A DNA stretch of 64,000 nucleotides from Diphasiastrum complanatum (GCA_029204225.1 CM055102.1:13290885-13354884), one strand, 5' to 3'; shown: positions 13,684-26,596, counted from the stretch's first letter. Made by a program: numbers and translations. Notes: generated by a model not told the origin, from the letters alone.

Positions 13684-14175
13684 CTTAAGAGAGAGTGTTA
13701 GAAATCAGTTTGATCTGATTCATTAGTATAAGCTTCAAATGTGATACTATAATAGTGTACAGTTAATTAGATTTGTTGTATTCAGTAGTGTTCGGTCGGA
13801 CTTGACCCGCCATCGACATATCAGTCAGCACTCGTCCCGTAGCCGGCTATTTGGAATAGCCGAGTAGCCACATGTAGGAAAATTAGCCTGTACAGTTGTG
13901 TTATTTATTGTACTTGCTATACTCGGGGGCATGTCCTGAGTTTGTCGGTCGAATTTGGCCATGTCAGGCCCAGACCTTAGTTTGGCAGGTGGTAGGCCAA
14001 TTTTAGGACACTTGTCTTTTCATGCAGTTTGTGAATACACTATATGTACAGTTTTCTCTTTGTTATACAATGCTTTTGTTGTGCCATCTTTGAGAGCTTG
14101 TGAGGAGTGGCTATGGTGATTGATTGATGTGATCTGCATACTGCACTAGATCCCAACAAGATTTTAACAATATCG
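13684..14175 (+). mobile_element. Polypurine tract and copia-type 3' LTR
   Basis: TTAAGAGAGAG (13684-13694) followed by TGTTAGAAATCAG has the form of a copia polypurine tract and LTR start. Toward the other end is GATCTGCATACTGCACTAG (from about 14130), which recurs nearly unchanged at 1398-1416 (GATCTACATACTGCACTAG). The right boundary is uncertain. Confidence 0.55.
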
Positions 14176-14449
14176 GGCTTAAGAGCCTATAGGTCAGATA
14201 CAGAGGGCTAACATAGCCTTTGTTCCATTTTTCAATTGACATACATAAAATGGTGTTTTGAAAATGGGTGGTGTGCTTCAAAGAAGGGTGACATCAAGAA
14301 TGGGTTAGGGGATTACATGTGAAAAGGCCCTAAGCCAGGCTTAACAAAGGGGCAACTGTTGGTGAACGGATTCTACCTTCCTTCTCCTCAACAATAGGGT
14401 CCCACATTTTTTTGTTCAATTTTTTTTCTCTAGAACCCTACTTATTCTT

Positions 14450-14546
14450 GAGGGTTTTGCATCCATGAAATCACTTCTTGCTATTTTATGAAAAAAACAG
14501 GGTTTTGCATCCATGAAATCACTTCTTGCTATTTTATGAAGAAAAC
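14450..14546 (+). repeat. Tandem duplication, about 48-bp unit
   Basis: Two copies in a row of a unit that starts GGGTTTTGCATCCATGAAAT and ends in a short A-rich stretch after TATTTTATGA. They differ mainly in the length and purity of the A-run. Confidence 0.9.
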
Positions 14547-14704
14547 GTTGTGGCCTCATAGGACCAAATCCGTGGGAAAAAAATTTCATAACAAATTTTT
14601 TTGCATGCACTCTTGGCCCAAAAAAATATTGTAATAAATAAATAAATAATGTCTTCATGATGGGAAATGTCCGCCTCCACCTTTCGCTAGACTTTGCACA
14701 GGCA

Positions 14705-16110
14705 TTAATGCCTGGTGCCCATTTGAAGGGCCCAGGTTAAATGAGAGAAGGGATCACCTTGTCTGATACCATCAGCAGACGAGATAACTGAAACATCACC
14801 TAAGCGAGAAGCATGACTGAAATATAGATGCGCATCCATGGAATAAAAAGAGCGAACAAACGGGATGAGCTGAGCGAGAGGACCGTGAGCCGCACAAAGC
14901 TCTTCGAAAATGGCCCCTCGGGAAACAGAATTGAAAGCATTTTTAACATCCACCTAAAGGACAACCCAATCTGGATGAAGATCCAAGGTAGCACGCAAAG
15001 CATGTATGACTGTCTCGCAACCGCCAGGAGTAGCACAACCAAACTGATGAGGAATTAGGTGGTCATGAAAACTGTCACGAAGCTGAAAACCAAGAGCCCT
15101 AGAAACCAATCTGTATAAAACCTCTCCAACAGCAATGGGACGCACTCCACCGCCAGGCTTATCCAAGGCTATCAAACGAGCAGCACCAAGAATATGAGCA
15201 ATAGAAAGAGGAATACGGCCACATGCTATGGAAAAGCAAACTTGAAAGAGCAAACCAAACCCGCTAGCAGAGTCATCAGGAGAAAAACAGTCACGAAGAT
15301 GCTCGAAAACCATACCAGAAGGACCCCCAGTTGACAAATGAGGGCTGCGCATAAAAGCATTAAGAAAATGAGGTTCTGAGAGCTGCAAATCGGAATCAGG
15401 TTCAAAGTCCTCAACAAAAGAAGGAAGAGAGTCGTTTGTCGGTGGGTGAAGAAGCTCCAAAGCCTGAAGGGTGGCAGCAGAAGGAGTAGCTGGACTTGTA
15501 GGAGCTAGAGCACGAGCTGCACGAGAATACTCACCTACTTGCCCAAATAAAACACAGCGACGCAAACGACGATGAACAGGGGGTATAGAAACACCATTCG
15601 AGGTCAAATCCCGCTGAGCAGCAAGCGCATGACAGCGAAGGAAATGCTCTTCTTGCAGATTTTCCCAATCTCATGACATAAAGCGACGAATCCTGTTGCG
15701 AGTTTCCCTATGACCAGCATCACCACCCCGGGGAGGTAGAGGCAAACACCAGAGAGGAAAAAGCAGAAAGGCATGCCAAGCTGCAATATCAGAAGGGTTG
15801 GAAGCCAGACGAGACAAAGGTAAGGACAAAGCTTTCTGGACGTCTAAGCGCAAGGCAAAGGGAATGTGTGCATAAAGACGAGGACGAGGAAAACCCAAGT
15901 GAAAAGCGATCAAAATATCAAGGGAGCGAATCCAGGTCCAAGCCGAGTCAGGTGGCGAAGTAGGAGCAAGATGAGGTGCAAGGTCGACATTGGTTAATGC
16001 GAGTTGTTGACGAAAAGTAGAGCAAGCGTTATGATGGCGAGAAAGACCGGCACCTTGCACATAAAGGCGACCACAACCTGCACATGGAACACGGGGGCGA
16101 GAAGAGGAAG
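14705..16110 (-). pseudogene. Non-LTR retrotransposon reverse transcriptase with N-terminal zinc finger
   Basis: Several minus-strand frames form one broken ORF. Near its start (about 16020-16090) is a zinc-finger-like CAGCGRLYVQGAGLSRHHNA followed by C. Downstream (15607-14954) come GGPSGMVFEHLRDCF, ALDKPGGGVRPIAVGEVLYR and HQFGCATPGGCETVIHALRA, then QMDVKNAFNSVSRG and ADGIRQGDPFS (14953-14705). These correspond to RT blocks up to the QGDP motif. The xxDD box and everything after it are missing, so the copy is truncated at its 3' side, which simple 5' truncation of a LINE does not explain. The GGGVRPIAVGE signature and the zinc finger resemble elements with a restriction-like endonuclease rather than L1; this assignment is tentative. 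Confidence 0.7.
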
Positions 16111-16410
16111 AAGGAGAAAGCTAAGAAACAGAAAGAGAGGAAGAAAGCTGATGGCGAAGATGGGGCGGACAGTATGGCACCACCTGGCCAGAGGAGACAA
16201 GCAAGGAATCCGCAACATCACGGTGGGCTTCACGACGCGCACAAGAAGGGGAAGCACTAGAAGGATGCTCTGAAGGGGAAGCATGTCTCTTTTCTCCACG
16301 TCGAACAAGAGGATTGAAATCCGGGAGTTGCAAAGGATGAAAAGATTCTTGAGGAACCATATTGACAGGTAAAGTTCCAGCCGCAGCCTCCGAAGATTCC
16401 AAAAATTAGT

Positions 16411-17640
16411 GTGAAGCCTCCTTGTTGGCCAACAAGACCATGCTACGAATCTTGCAGGCTTTGCTTTTCAGTAGAATGAGTTTTCAAAGACTAACGCCAG
16501 TGACTGGCTGCCCTACAATCTGTCTTGACCCGTTTATAACTCTAACTGTATGCTTGCTTATCCAAACCTGAAGAAATCTAGCTGCGATAGGTCACCCTAC
16601 TCAAGTCCAGCATCTACAATCCTATGCCACTCCTCAGGCTCCATATAGCTCGACTCAGTATCAGCTGCAGCTGCAGTATCCCTACACGGATAATATGTAC
16701 ACAATCTTACTTTCCAACTAGTGATAGCATCATACTTCCTCGCTTGGCTGATAGAGTAATCACTGTAATCCAATTTATTTCTCTGTCCAGTCCTTTCCCT
16801 ACTTATAAGAGAAGCTTCCGCTATTGATTCCAGGCAAACTAATAACGCAGATCTTGAAGCAACAAAAAAGTGGGCAATGATGTCGATAATGATTCTGAAG
16901 CTGATGCCGGAACAAATTTGACCCACAAAATTTTGCAGACTGGATATCAATGGTCTGGTAGCAAAACTTGCAATTGATGGCACAGATTGATAGCAGTGGT
17001 ACCAAAACGTCCATAATTTCTTAGGTCGCTGGGATCGTAGCAAAACCTACAGTTGATAAGAAATTGGTCGCTGACCAAACTGATCGCTGAAAGCAACTAT
17101 GTGATGCAGATTCTCGACCTAATCAGAGGCTTGAGAAACCACTCTTAAGATTCTGAACACAACCTACCTATCACTCCTGATTAATTGAAGTATTAAAGCC
17201 AGAGACTAGACTAATCTATGAAACCTAACACAGCTCCAAAGCCTTGATCTGAGTTTGATCAATTTTTTTTTGGCCAAGTTCCAGCGAGAATTTTCTCGCT
17301 ACCGCAACTCAGGTTTTTAAATCTTTCTTGGAACAACTTTCAAGGACAGCTGCCCTCTCGCTTTGGAAATCTAACTCATATTGTCTTGTATTTCATCCAT
17401 CCTCCATCGCTTCTCACACGCATGCAGTCAACACAATTGTTCTTTGCATCTGCCATCATCTAATTCATTTGCAGCTGGGTGGGTATTCTTTTCTTCTTAC
17501 ACACGAGCAAAGGTAGGGGTGGAGAAGAAACTGCAGGTCAGGTATCTGGCCGCAGGCAGGGCATCGTGAGATATGGGATCCGCAGGCAGATCGCAGATTG
17601 GAGGAGGGAGCGGGGCTAGGCAGGGCCAGGCAGCGAGGAG
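16411..17640. other. Intergenic, no gene seen
   Basis: A minus frame at 16597-17043 (148 codons) is the longest, but it has no recognisable domain and an irregular, Ile/Ser/Tyr-rich composition. I do not call it a gene. The region leads into the promoter of the TLD gene. Confidence 0.4.
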
Positions 17641-17694
17641 GGATAGTAGCTTGGCATAGGACCCGCCCATCTCACTTTGACTTAGTTGGGTGAT

Positions 17695-17704
17695 AATTTA
17701 TAAA
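17695..17704 (+). promoter_or_regulatory. Possible TATA box of the TLD-domain gene
   Basis: AATTTATAAA lies 509 bp upstream of the chosen start codon. About 30 bp further on a CT-rich stretch (17733-17756) begins, a common feature of plant 5' leaders. This would give a leader of about 480 nt. The assignment rests on sequence and position only. Confidence 0.35.
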
Positions 17705-18212
17705 CCCAACCAACCAAAAGATACATTTTTCAATTCTCTCTCTCTCTCTCTCTCGTTCTTTTGTTTTGTTTTCTGGTTTTTTTGCTTTGCTTTTCTCAGC
17801 CGCCACTTCGATCTATTCTTTGATCTTGCCCTCCTTTTTCTATCCTTTTTGTCTTTCTTTCTGGGCTTCTTCTCATCATCCCAGTTGCCCCCAGCATTTA
17901 TACTTTTGGCTTCCTCCTCCTTTTGCTTAGTCAATTTCCTGTAATGTCCTTCTGACTTCCCTTTCCTTTTTTTCTTTCTTGCTCTGTCCAGGAAGGAGGA
18001 GGGAAGGAAACAGCAGGCAATGCGGAATTCTCATTCTTTGCGATCGTTTTTCATTCATGCATTTGGCTGATCCCAGCTTGCAAGGCAGATGCGGCTACAC
18101 TCCCTGGTAAACGTCTCGGGATCTTGGTTTGCTTTTGCGCAGCTTCAATTTCACAATTTCTTGGCTTAAAGAGGGCAAGGGGTAAGCATTTGAATGAGTG
18201 GCGGTAGCAGGC

Positions 18213-21200
18213 ATGGGATGGGTGCAGATAATGGGGAGCAAGGTGGGGCATCTTCTACCTCACTCCTCTGATGCAGCAACGTCTCGCCGTGACAGCGATC
18301 ATTACCGGCCCCCGGATCGCACTGACCATGAGGTATAGCTAAGCCGAGTATTTGATTGAATTTAATTTTCTGCGTGATCTTTGCCTTTTTGCTCTAAATT
18401 GGTGGATCTTTACATTGGGCTTGGCAATGGGTTCTTCAAATACATACATTTTATCAGTATAGTGCTATTGTTTTTCTGGATCGAGCTTCTCAAGAGTCTC
18501 TGTATATCCAGAGACAGAAATCGCTCTTCTGTTTAATTCATGTTGGTGATCACATTGTAAGTGGTTAAAGTTTGGCCATATAGTTATTGGAATTTCCAGC
18601 TTATTAGCCCAATATCAACCCATTACCGATTTTAGTGCAATTTCCAGACACTAGTTTGCATAGCCGAAAGAGTAGTGGGAAATCTCATTCGATTCGGGTG
18701 GTATGTTTTGGTTCTGTAATCAAACTAGGAGATGATGAAACATCAGTGGCTATGAAATCCGAATAAATTGGATTGTGTTCGAAATGTATCCAATATTCAA
18801 GAATTTTAAACTTCTTTTGATCCTTTGCATCAGAGCCAGTGTTCCTTTCACCTGCCAATCAGATTTTTGCTCTACATGTTTTGAAAACACAAGGACTAAT
18901 AGCCTTTCATATTTTCCTTTTGTTATCCTGTAAACTCGAAGTGTAAATATCTTTATTTTGTGTAAACACAATTCTAGTACCCTCTTCTTCTGGACTAACA
19001 TTTACTTGTGTTTATGATCACACTCTCGGCATACCGCCATTCATTCTCAGCCGTGGTCCTGTATACGGTTGTGTGCTCCATCAAGGGAGTTTGTAGAGTA
19101 ATTTCATTTCAGATCTGCTTTCTGCTTTCTTTACTTATATCTTTAAGCAATGAGTAAGCCAAGTTGATTCAATGAAAATCTCATCTGCTCAATTTGTTGG
19201 TAGAGTAGGTATTTATCCATTAGTCATTTTCATTTGTCAATGAATAGGAAAGTATTCCTAAATCAGGAAACTTTCTGCTTTTTTTTTAACAGGAACGTGA
19301 AAACCAACAGAATCATCATCGCAGGGCAATTTCAGAGAATGCTCGAAGAGAAGAATTTCGAGGACCCGACACTTCATCTCTGTCATCCTTTGTATTATCA
19401 TTCTTTTCTTGCTCAGAAGCTGGAGTGCGCTGTGGTGACGACCAACCGATCAATCAAAAGCTTGATAAAGGGAAATCTGAAACTTTAGCTCGTTCTAACT
19501 CAAAACGCAAGTTTCATAGTGGTCGACATCAAGTGGCGGCATCTGCTTCTAGTCAAAATCTGCTGAAAGAGCCATTGGAAAATGAAGTTGAGAAGAAAAG
19601 AATAATTTCTGTGTATGAAGATGAAAATCGGGAAGAATCAGATTGGCATGCGGTATCCCAGAATGATGTTGAAGATATAGTGCGTACTGATTCTGAGGCT
19701 CATGGGCAGAAGCCAGAAAGTATACGTGTTCTCAAACTTCCTTTGATGTCAGAAACATCCTCACTTCTTTCAGAAGTTTTGCAACAGTCTATTTTGCCAG
19801 CACTTCCAACTTTAGTGCGTGATCGTCAGTGGACCATGCTTTACAGGTACACGTCCAGTTCTATATCTATGGCTGATTTGTTTTTCTTTTACTATCGTTT
19901 CACAATATCCTCTTCTGATAGGTGATAATTGATATGCTCCCTAGCAGCTCATGAGAAGATGATGCCGCTACTTATTAGTTTTTGTCATAGCATACAATTC
20001 TTTGTTTTTCTGGCTCAGTATGGTTTGTTGATTATGCTGGCTGATATGTCTATGGCATGCAAACAAACAGTACCCGGAAACATGGCATATCACTCCTTAC
20101 ACTTTATCGCAGGAGTAGCATTCTCCCTGGACCTTGTTTATTGGTAAGCTTAACACGAGGATGGACTTCTACTTTTTCTCGTCTAGATTCGGTCTACTTC
20201 ATTGATGTAGTAACTCACCTATTTTCTCTTTTATGGAAGCTTGTCACAGTTTGAATAAAACCTGTTTTTGCAATAATAACCTAACATGTTTTCTCTTGCC
20301 TAAACCGAAGTCTAAAAGGCTCTTGGCACAAAAGATTATGACTACTTCTGTCCAATTTACATGTTCATTCAACGACTTTTGTGATTATTTTAGCCTTCCA
20401 ACCCTTAAGTTAGCACTTGGATTGGTCAAAACCCTTCATAAAACACTTCAAAGAGGTTAACAACATTTCAAACATTTCAAATGTTTCAAACTGCTACACC
20501 AATGTGGCCGCCAACATAAGTGGTCGCATCTGGTTGTGCATCTTAGACACATCATTATTAGCTACAATAAAATGGAATGTAGTAGTGGATACGGGAGGTT
20601 GTGTACTTTGTTGCCTGAGAACCCAGGCTTTGCACTCGAAGCATAATTTCCTTCATCTAATCTCAGTCATCGTGCCCATTCCTTTGATATCTTCTAGACA
20701 TTCTAATATTCACCTCCCAATAAAAAGTATGTGAACATAAGACAATCTAGAAGATATCAGAGGAATGGACATAATGGACCATGCAGAAGCTTAGGTGCAA
20801 AGAAAGGCACTATTGGATCAAAATACATCTACTCCATGTAGAAATGACATGAAGTGTGGTAGGGTGAAGAGATACCATATTGTTACCAGGGATCATGCAA
20901 TCTAGCAATTTATGAAGGAAGGATGTCTCAAGCTGTAAGATTCCAAAAGAGTTGGTGAACCACTTATTGTACTCTTGGACTGTGTTCTATTTTTAGCAAC
21001 AAATATATCCTGTTTCTTTGTGAGCCACTCGGGATCAATTGTGGGCATCCTCAAATTTTGCTTGAGGCTTTCCCAATTGGAAAGTCTATGACTCTATGTG
21101 TGTCTCTGTTCAGGAGAAAACCACTCGTGTGGGCTCTCCACGTTCTATTGTTCATATGAATGGCTGTGAACTAAATTTTTTTTTGTAATGGTCAGTTCAT

Positions 21201-24200
21201 ATGAAAAGAGCCTTAAAAGTTTAGCAGACCAATTTTAGAGCTTGTTGCCAACTTGATGAACTCAAGTAAGAGTCAACCGCCTTGTCTTCGAAGTTGGGGA
21301 CAAGGGACAAAGGATGATTCATGCCACCCATCAGGCTGATTAGGACTGCTAACAAGAGAAGCAGCTGGGGTTGGAGGACTGGATATAGTAACTTTGGACT
21401 GAGATGCAAAAAAATCTTCATCATATTTTGCAGCTTTAATTCCATGACTATTAATCAACTAGTCTTACCCATCTTGATAATTAGTCATTTTGCTGCAAAA
21501 CATGTTCATGCAAAAGATGTTGTGATAAAGAAGCTCCGAGATGCCATTGATTTTGACATGACCATAAAAAATATGAAACAATATTTTAAACAAGCTAGCA
21601 CTATTCAGAAAGATCGCACAATTGAGCATGAGGTAGTTTCTTGTCAAGAGTTTTACTTCTGAATAGACTTTCTTATAGTTTTTGGCTGGATATTGGTACT
21701 GATGAGACATAAGCAATACTGTTTGGCTCAGATTTACTGTTTTTAGTCTTCTATATTATTGTTTTGATATAGATCCTTTGACATTTTTGGTTGCATGTAT
21801 ATTTTCTCGAAGCTTTACCTTATGACATCACTGGCTTCTCATTTTCAATTTGTGAAATTGCATCTCACAAATAGTTTCAGCAGTCAAGAGTAAGTGTTGT
21901 TTTTCAATGCCTCAATCAATCACATGAGGCTAACTTTGTTTTGCATTTTCTGATCCGCAGGTAACTGGGGATGCTAAAGGTGCTGTTTTGGGGGGTCTGC
22001 TTTCTGCTCCATTAAAGCCAACACCAAAGAAAAAGTATCAGGTTATTAAGTTTGACACCTGTGTGCTTTGAGCAGGAAATCAGCACTCATTTAAGCTTTT
22101 TCTTGGACTTGGATTACTATCTGATTTGCCCTTTCTTGAGTTTAGATTGGTTCTTATTAAATTCAGGGGACAAGTGAGACATTTGTGTTTACTAACGTTT
22201 CTGGGGAACCGGTGCTGTATCGTCCTACAGGTATATGTCTGCCATAGCCTATTGCTAATTAGTATGTGGTTTGAGATGCCAATGATACTTCTGCTTGTGT
22301 GCATGTGTGAACTGCTTTCAACTATGTATGAGACGATGTATAACCTAGAACTCAAAATTCCAACACTTGGAAACTAGCTAGTTTACACTTGAAGAAGTAG
22401 ATATCAAGTATATAACACAACTTAGTTCATCAAGCCTTAAACACCAAATATAATGCAATTTTTGGTAGTAGAAGATGACCAGACCCTATGAAACTTTGAC
22501 AGTCAAGATCTTTTGGCAATCTTTTAAATTCCAAGCTCAGTTTTCAGCTTTGAAAACACCGGCTGTGGCTTTTTGAAAAAGATGTAATTGAATTCAGTTT
22601 TGTAGAGAAACATGTTTCCAGGATTCACACACTATAAAATTAACAATATCAACTTATTTGCATGCCATTTGCCATTGGTACGTCTCTATTTATGTCCATC
22701 AAAGAAGAAGAATGTGATTTAGGACTAAAGTTCACATAGCTCCTACGATCTTATTTCATTGCTCATATACTGGGTGCATGAAATTTTTGTTAGGATTTGA
22801 AATGAGATGCTCAGCTTTTTGTAATGAGCTATTTGAAAAATATCTGACATATTGATGTGGAGGGCTTGGCTTGCCTTCATTTGTATGCTCATCCTACTAG
22901 AAAGATATCCTGCTGCAATTGAATGCTGTTATGATATATTGAGCTATCTGTATGCATTTTCTTTCATCTGGTAAATTAGTACCAGCCACCCAGATTGTGA
23001 GGGATTGGACAGACTACAGCTGGGAATCATTTGAATCTGCTTGCATTTTGTATGAACATGGGTTTGAAGTTCCCCATGATGGCTCCTTCTGATTGGAAAT
23101 TAAATACGAGATTTTAAATTTTAAAGGTTGTGTTTGAATGAAAGCTCTATGATGTTATCTGTTTTGTTTTTGAGATGTTCATCCTTATGTTTTGGAAAGA
23201 AAGTTGGTGTAAATTGTAATTACGCTTCTTATGCAATAGCGTTCCTTGCTCAATTCCAGTCTGCTTGTTTGATTTTGATATATTAGCTAGAGTATTTCCT
23301 ATTCCACAGGGGCGAATAGGTATTTTGTTTTGTGTACAAATGATGCTTTAGCACTTGGTGGTGGTGGCCATTTTGCATTGCATCTTGATGGCGACCTGTA
23401 AGTGACTGATCATTAATTCTTACACAATTGGTTTGAAATGGTGCAACCATGGATGGTATTTGTCATGGTTTTTCGTATGTCTACATTTTTGGAAGCAAAA
23501 GTTTCCTGTGCAAGTAAATTGAAAAGTCTTGAACGTTGGATTTTACTAAGGAGATCAGACCTCTCACCCATCCATGCTCCACGATTCATCTGTCTCAAGG
23601 TCTAAATATCTATTTGTTTATGCGAAGATATGAAATGCTGGTTCATCCAAAGAAACAAAATGAGTTACTAGTGCCTTCCCATTGGTGTTTGAAAATTGCT
23701 AATCGATGCTGGTGTTTAAGTTCTTCAGGCTTATGGGTTCAAGTGGCTCATGTGCAACCTTTGGTAACACACCTTTAGCACATTCCGAAGAATTTATTGT
23801 AAAAGACGTGGAGGTCAGTTGCAAAAATTTTACGTCTCCAATTTGTTTTTCTCCAAAGACTGGCTTTTGTAAGCCAGATGAAATGCTTTCATTGCAATCA
23901 AGTATAGGAAATTGTGGTAAACCTGTCAATGTGCAAAAAAATTTATGCCAGAACTAGTCCATTTACATTGGTTTCGATGGTGTTTCTATGATAGAAACAT
24001 GCTAATTTTGAAATCGTTTTTAGGAGCTTGCTTGTGAAAACTCAATTTTTATGATTATGTTTGCGTTGTTTTTCTCAAGTTTTATGGCAATGTGGTTCTT
24101 CATTTCTGTATACAACTCTCTTATCTGGTGCCTGCAGCTTTGGGGCTTCACTCATTCATCAAAATATGTCCCTCGACAAGCGTCATTCGAAGAATCAAAA

Positions 24201-24227
24201 GAAGTTCCAGGGATATCAGGATGGTGA
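18213..24227 (+). CDS. TLD-domain protein (OXR/TLDc family), 8 exons
   Basis: Exons: 18213-18332, 19293-19846, 20071-20143, 21961-22041, 22167-22230, 23310-23397, 23729-23813, 24138-24227. All introns are GT-AG and all joins keep the frame, giving 384 residues. The first ~190 residues are hydrophilic and probably disordered (Arg/Glu/Ser-rich). The TLD domain fills the rest. LPTLVRDRQWTMLY begins it; exon 3 gives HGISLLTLYRRSSILPG; exons 4-5 give GDAKGAVLGGLL and TFVFTNVSGEPVLYRPTG; exon 6 gives NRYFVLCTNDALALGGGG; exons 7-8 give EEFIVKDVELWGF and a terminal GISGW. These blocks match plant TLD proteins such as the Arabidopsis At4g39870 type. In animals and yeast this family (OXR1, NCOA7, Rtc5) is tied to oxidative-stress protection and V-ATPase regulation; the plant role is less clear. 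The start is the first ATG in frame (18213); 18231 is an alternative, and an out-of-frame ATG at 18194 overlaps both. The gene looks intact. Confidence 0.9.
20676..20768. repeat. Imperfect hairpin in intron 3 of the TLD gene
   Basis: Arms 20676-20713 and 20731-20768 (38 nt each, 17-nt loop) pair with about 6 mismatches, including a perfect 14-bp core TGATATCTTCTAGA. Weaker pairing may extend outward (TTTGCAC near 20630 against GTGCAAA near 20796). It could be a decayed MITE or a small-RNA precursor. Confidence 0.75.
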
Positions 24228-24293
24228 ATTGCGGCAATTTATTTCCTTTCCAAAGGCTTGAGTGCAGCTTAGCATAGTTCTTATATATTGATG

Positions 24294-24299
24294 AATAAA
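24294..24299 (+). terminator. Poly(A) signal of the TLD gene
   Basis: AATAAA lies 67 nt after the stop codon, in AT-rich sequence. This is the expected place for a plant near-upstream element; the cleavage site itself is not determined. Confidence 0.5.
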
Positions 24300-25680
24300 A
24301 CTTCATAGTGGTTGGCCAATCTTTCCATCTGCTAAATCTGCACAAGTCAAATGATAACTCTAATACAAGAGCTCTTTTGTATGTGATGTAAATACATTCT
24401 GAAAGGATGCGGAAGAATCGTCTGAATTGAGGCAAATCGTTTAAGAGGAGGCTATAATATGGGTGATAAACATTTGTTACCATTCTTTCAGGAGATGTTA
24501 AAGAGTTGTTGACCATAATTATTGGTTCCAACCATCTTGAGTCTTTTTCTGGTACGTTTTGAGTTGACATGCTGTAAAGCACTGGTTGCTTGTAGTCATA
24601 CTAAACTTTCCTATATGAGTCCTTGTGCTCAAAAGATTTGCCCCTAGTGAATCTTTGAATTAAAGTTTAAAGCAAGCTATAGAGTACATAAAGAATTCAT
24701 GCAATTGGGCCATTAGCTTTACTTGTAACAATTGGACCAATAACTAGCCACAACATGCCATATTCAAAAAAGTGCAAAACAAAAGATTGTGACTATTACC
24801 CTCCACCCAACCATAAATGCATGCAAGCTAGTTTAAGATGTAACAAGATTGGGATTATAAGAGCTCTAGGAAAAACTCATTAGTAGGTTTGAGGTGACAA
24901 CTTATTGATGATTGATGATATTAGGCTTTAGCTTTTAGCTTTTATGCAAGATCTCAAAGAAGTTAGGGGTTGCATCATACGTGACATAAATTGATAATAA
25001 AGTCAAGTCTTATCTCATGAACCTTAATTTCAAAAAAATTGCAAGTACTTGATGAATGATAACAAGACACCTAGTATTTGAACCTTAGAATCAAAGTAAT
25101 GGCTATCGTTGGCGAGAACCCTAGCCTTTTGGTGACCAAACTATCTTGCATACAAACAGAGTCCTTGGCTTGGAACTCTATCTCCATCATAGCACATATG
25201 TTAGAGAGAAATATCTTATTTATTGGCAAGTATTCATACTGAGCCCAATAAGGATCCTAAAGCATGGAGTGTGTCCTTCCCTACCATCTCTTCAAACAAT
25301 ATTGTATTGTTATCATCATTGTCAATCACGAGGAGAGTGGAGATTGTAACGTGAATGTAGCCTCATGATGTAAGACCATAATTCATTGTGAATCATCAAC
25401 GTGATCATTGCTTTGCAATAGGTGATAAAAACCTATGTGCAATAATTTGTATTTTTCAGAATTGTATCAGAGCTTTCGTTCGTGAGAAGAGGGATTGTGA
25501 GTAAGATCTGCTCTTGATCTTGAAAAAAAGAGGTAGATCTTCTTATCATTTGAATGTTGATTAATTGCATGCTTGAAGTGGAAGTTGTCGTAGACCTTTG
25601 ATAGCCCACAACATTCATAGCACGTAACGACATTCAAAGCATCCTAGAATAGGGTGCACTCTAGCCCACAATTTCGTATT
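24300..25680. other. Intergenic, no gene seen
   Basis: No gene-like frame was found. A word similar to a copia primer-binding site (TTGTATCAGAGC, about 25463-25474, plus strand) occurs, but no gag follows it in that orientation, so it is not annotated as an element. Confidence 0.4.
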
Positions 25681-25689
25681 AATTGAGCA

Positions 25690-26410
25690 ATGGTTTTTTA
25701 GATTTGAGATAGCACATTTCCAAACCAAATGACTTGGTTAAATATGAAGTTGTGGATAAAACTTCTGCTGGCGAGACAAAAATTCAAAGGCAACAAAACT
25801 TCACCTGCTACATAGAAGTAGACGAAGTGTCCTGACTTCTTCGATTATCTTCTTGCAGCAACATAGTGATAATCTGGTAAGAGTTAAATCTGAGTGTCTC
25901 AATATGATCATTACTCAGTTTTCATATGTAGAGGGCAGGCTTGAAAGCAATGTCATAATTGCGTCTTGATCGTCTATGACTAATCCGACAGCGGCCATCT
26001 GTTGCAAGAGATTTTTGAACTGGTTAATGTGACTCTGAAGAGAATCACTATTCGACATCTTGAGTGTGAAGAATTTCTTTGTAGATGTAACTTGGTAGTT
26101 ATGTCTCTCACATCATATAGTAAGCTTGGAATGTCCCAAACTTCTTTCGAAGTTTTGGCTTCAACTGTGTGGCCAATGTGAGTATATGATATATTGAGGA
26201 TAATAAGCGCAAAAGCTTTCCCATACTTCGATTTCCACTTTAAGTCGTCTGTGTCGTCATCAGACTTCACTTCGATACCTATAGCAACATCCCACAATTC
26301 GTTGGTGATTAGCAAGCTTAAATTTTCACAAATGATAATTGGATCCATTCAGCTTGTCTGCGATAAGACCCGCTTTACTTTGAGAATCCATTTGGAACTT
26401 TAGTCTATTG
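25690..26410 (-). pseudogene. Ty1/copia gag (UBN2-type) fragment
   Basis: On the minus strand the frame reads LNGSNYHL, then ITNELWDVAIGIEVKS, KWKSKYGKAFALIILNIS, GHTVEAKTSKEVWD and, further on with frame changes, LLSSLPSTYENLVM and MLLQEDNRRSQ. This is the order of blocks in copia gag proteins of the UBN2 type. It starts about 190 bp downstream of the primer-binding site at 26597-26608, as expected. Stops and frameshifts are present, and no protease, integrase or RT follows, so only the 5' part of the element survives. Confidence 0.8.
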
Positions 26411-26596
26411 ATTGTATCGATGACGTTAAGAGAGAGATACCGTGCTACGTTACAATTGGAAATCAATTCTCTGATACTGAAACTGATGCTATGAGGTGAA
26501 GAATATAATACCAGTTTGATATCACGATAGATATCAAGTATTGGAGCTCTGGTATAACAGATCTCTCTAATATCATAAAGGTAAATTAAAGAATTC

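Noticed and set aside
15994-16308. 104-codon Leu/Val-rich minus frame that looks like a membrane protein
   Set aside because: It overlaps the zinc-finger RT frame in another phase; the RT frame carries the recognisable motifs.
16597-17043. 148-codon minus frame
   Set aside because: Length alone is not convincing in this AT-balanced sequence; no domain, no neighbouring exon and no similarity I recognise.
25463-25474. Plus-strand copia primer-binding site TTGTATCAGAGC
   Set aside because: First base differs from the consensus and no gag follows on the plus strand; the nearby gag is on the minus strand with its own primer-binding site at 26597-26608.
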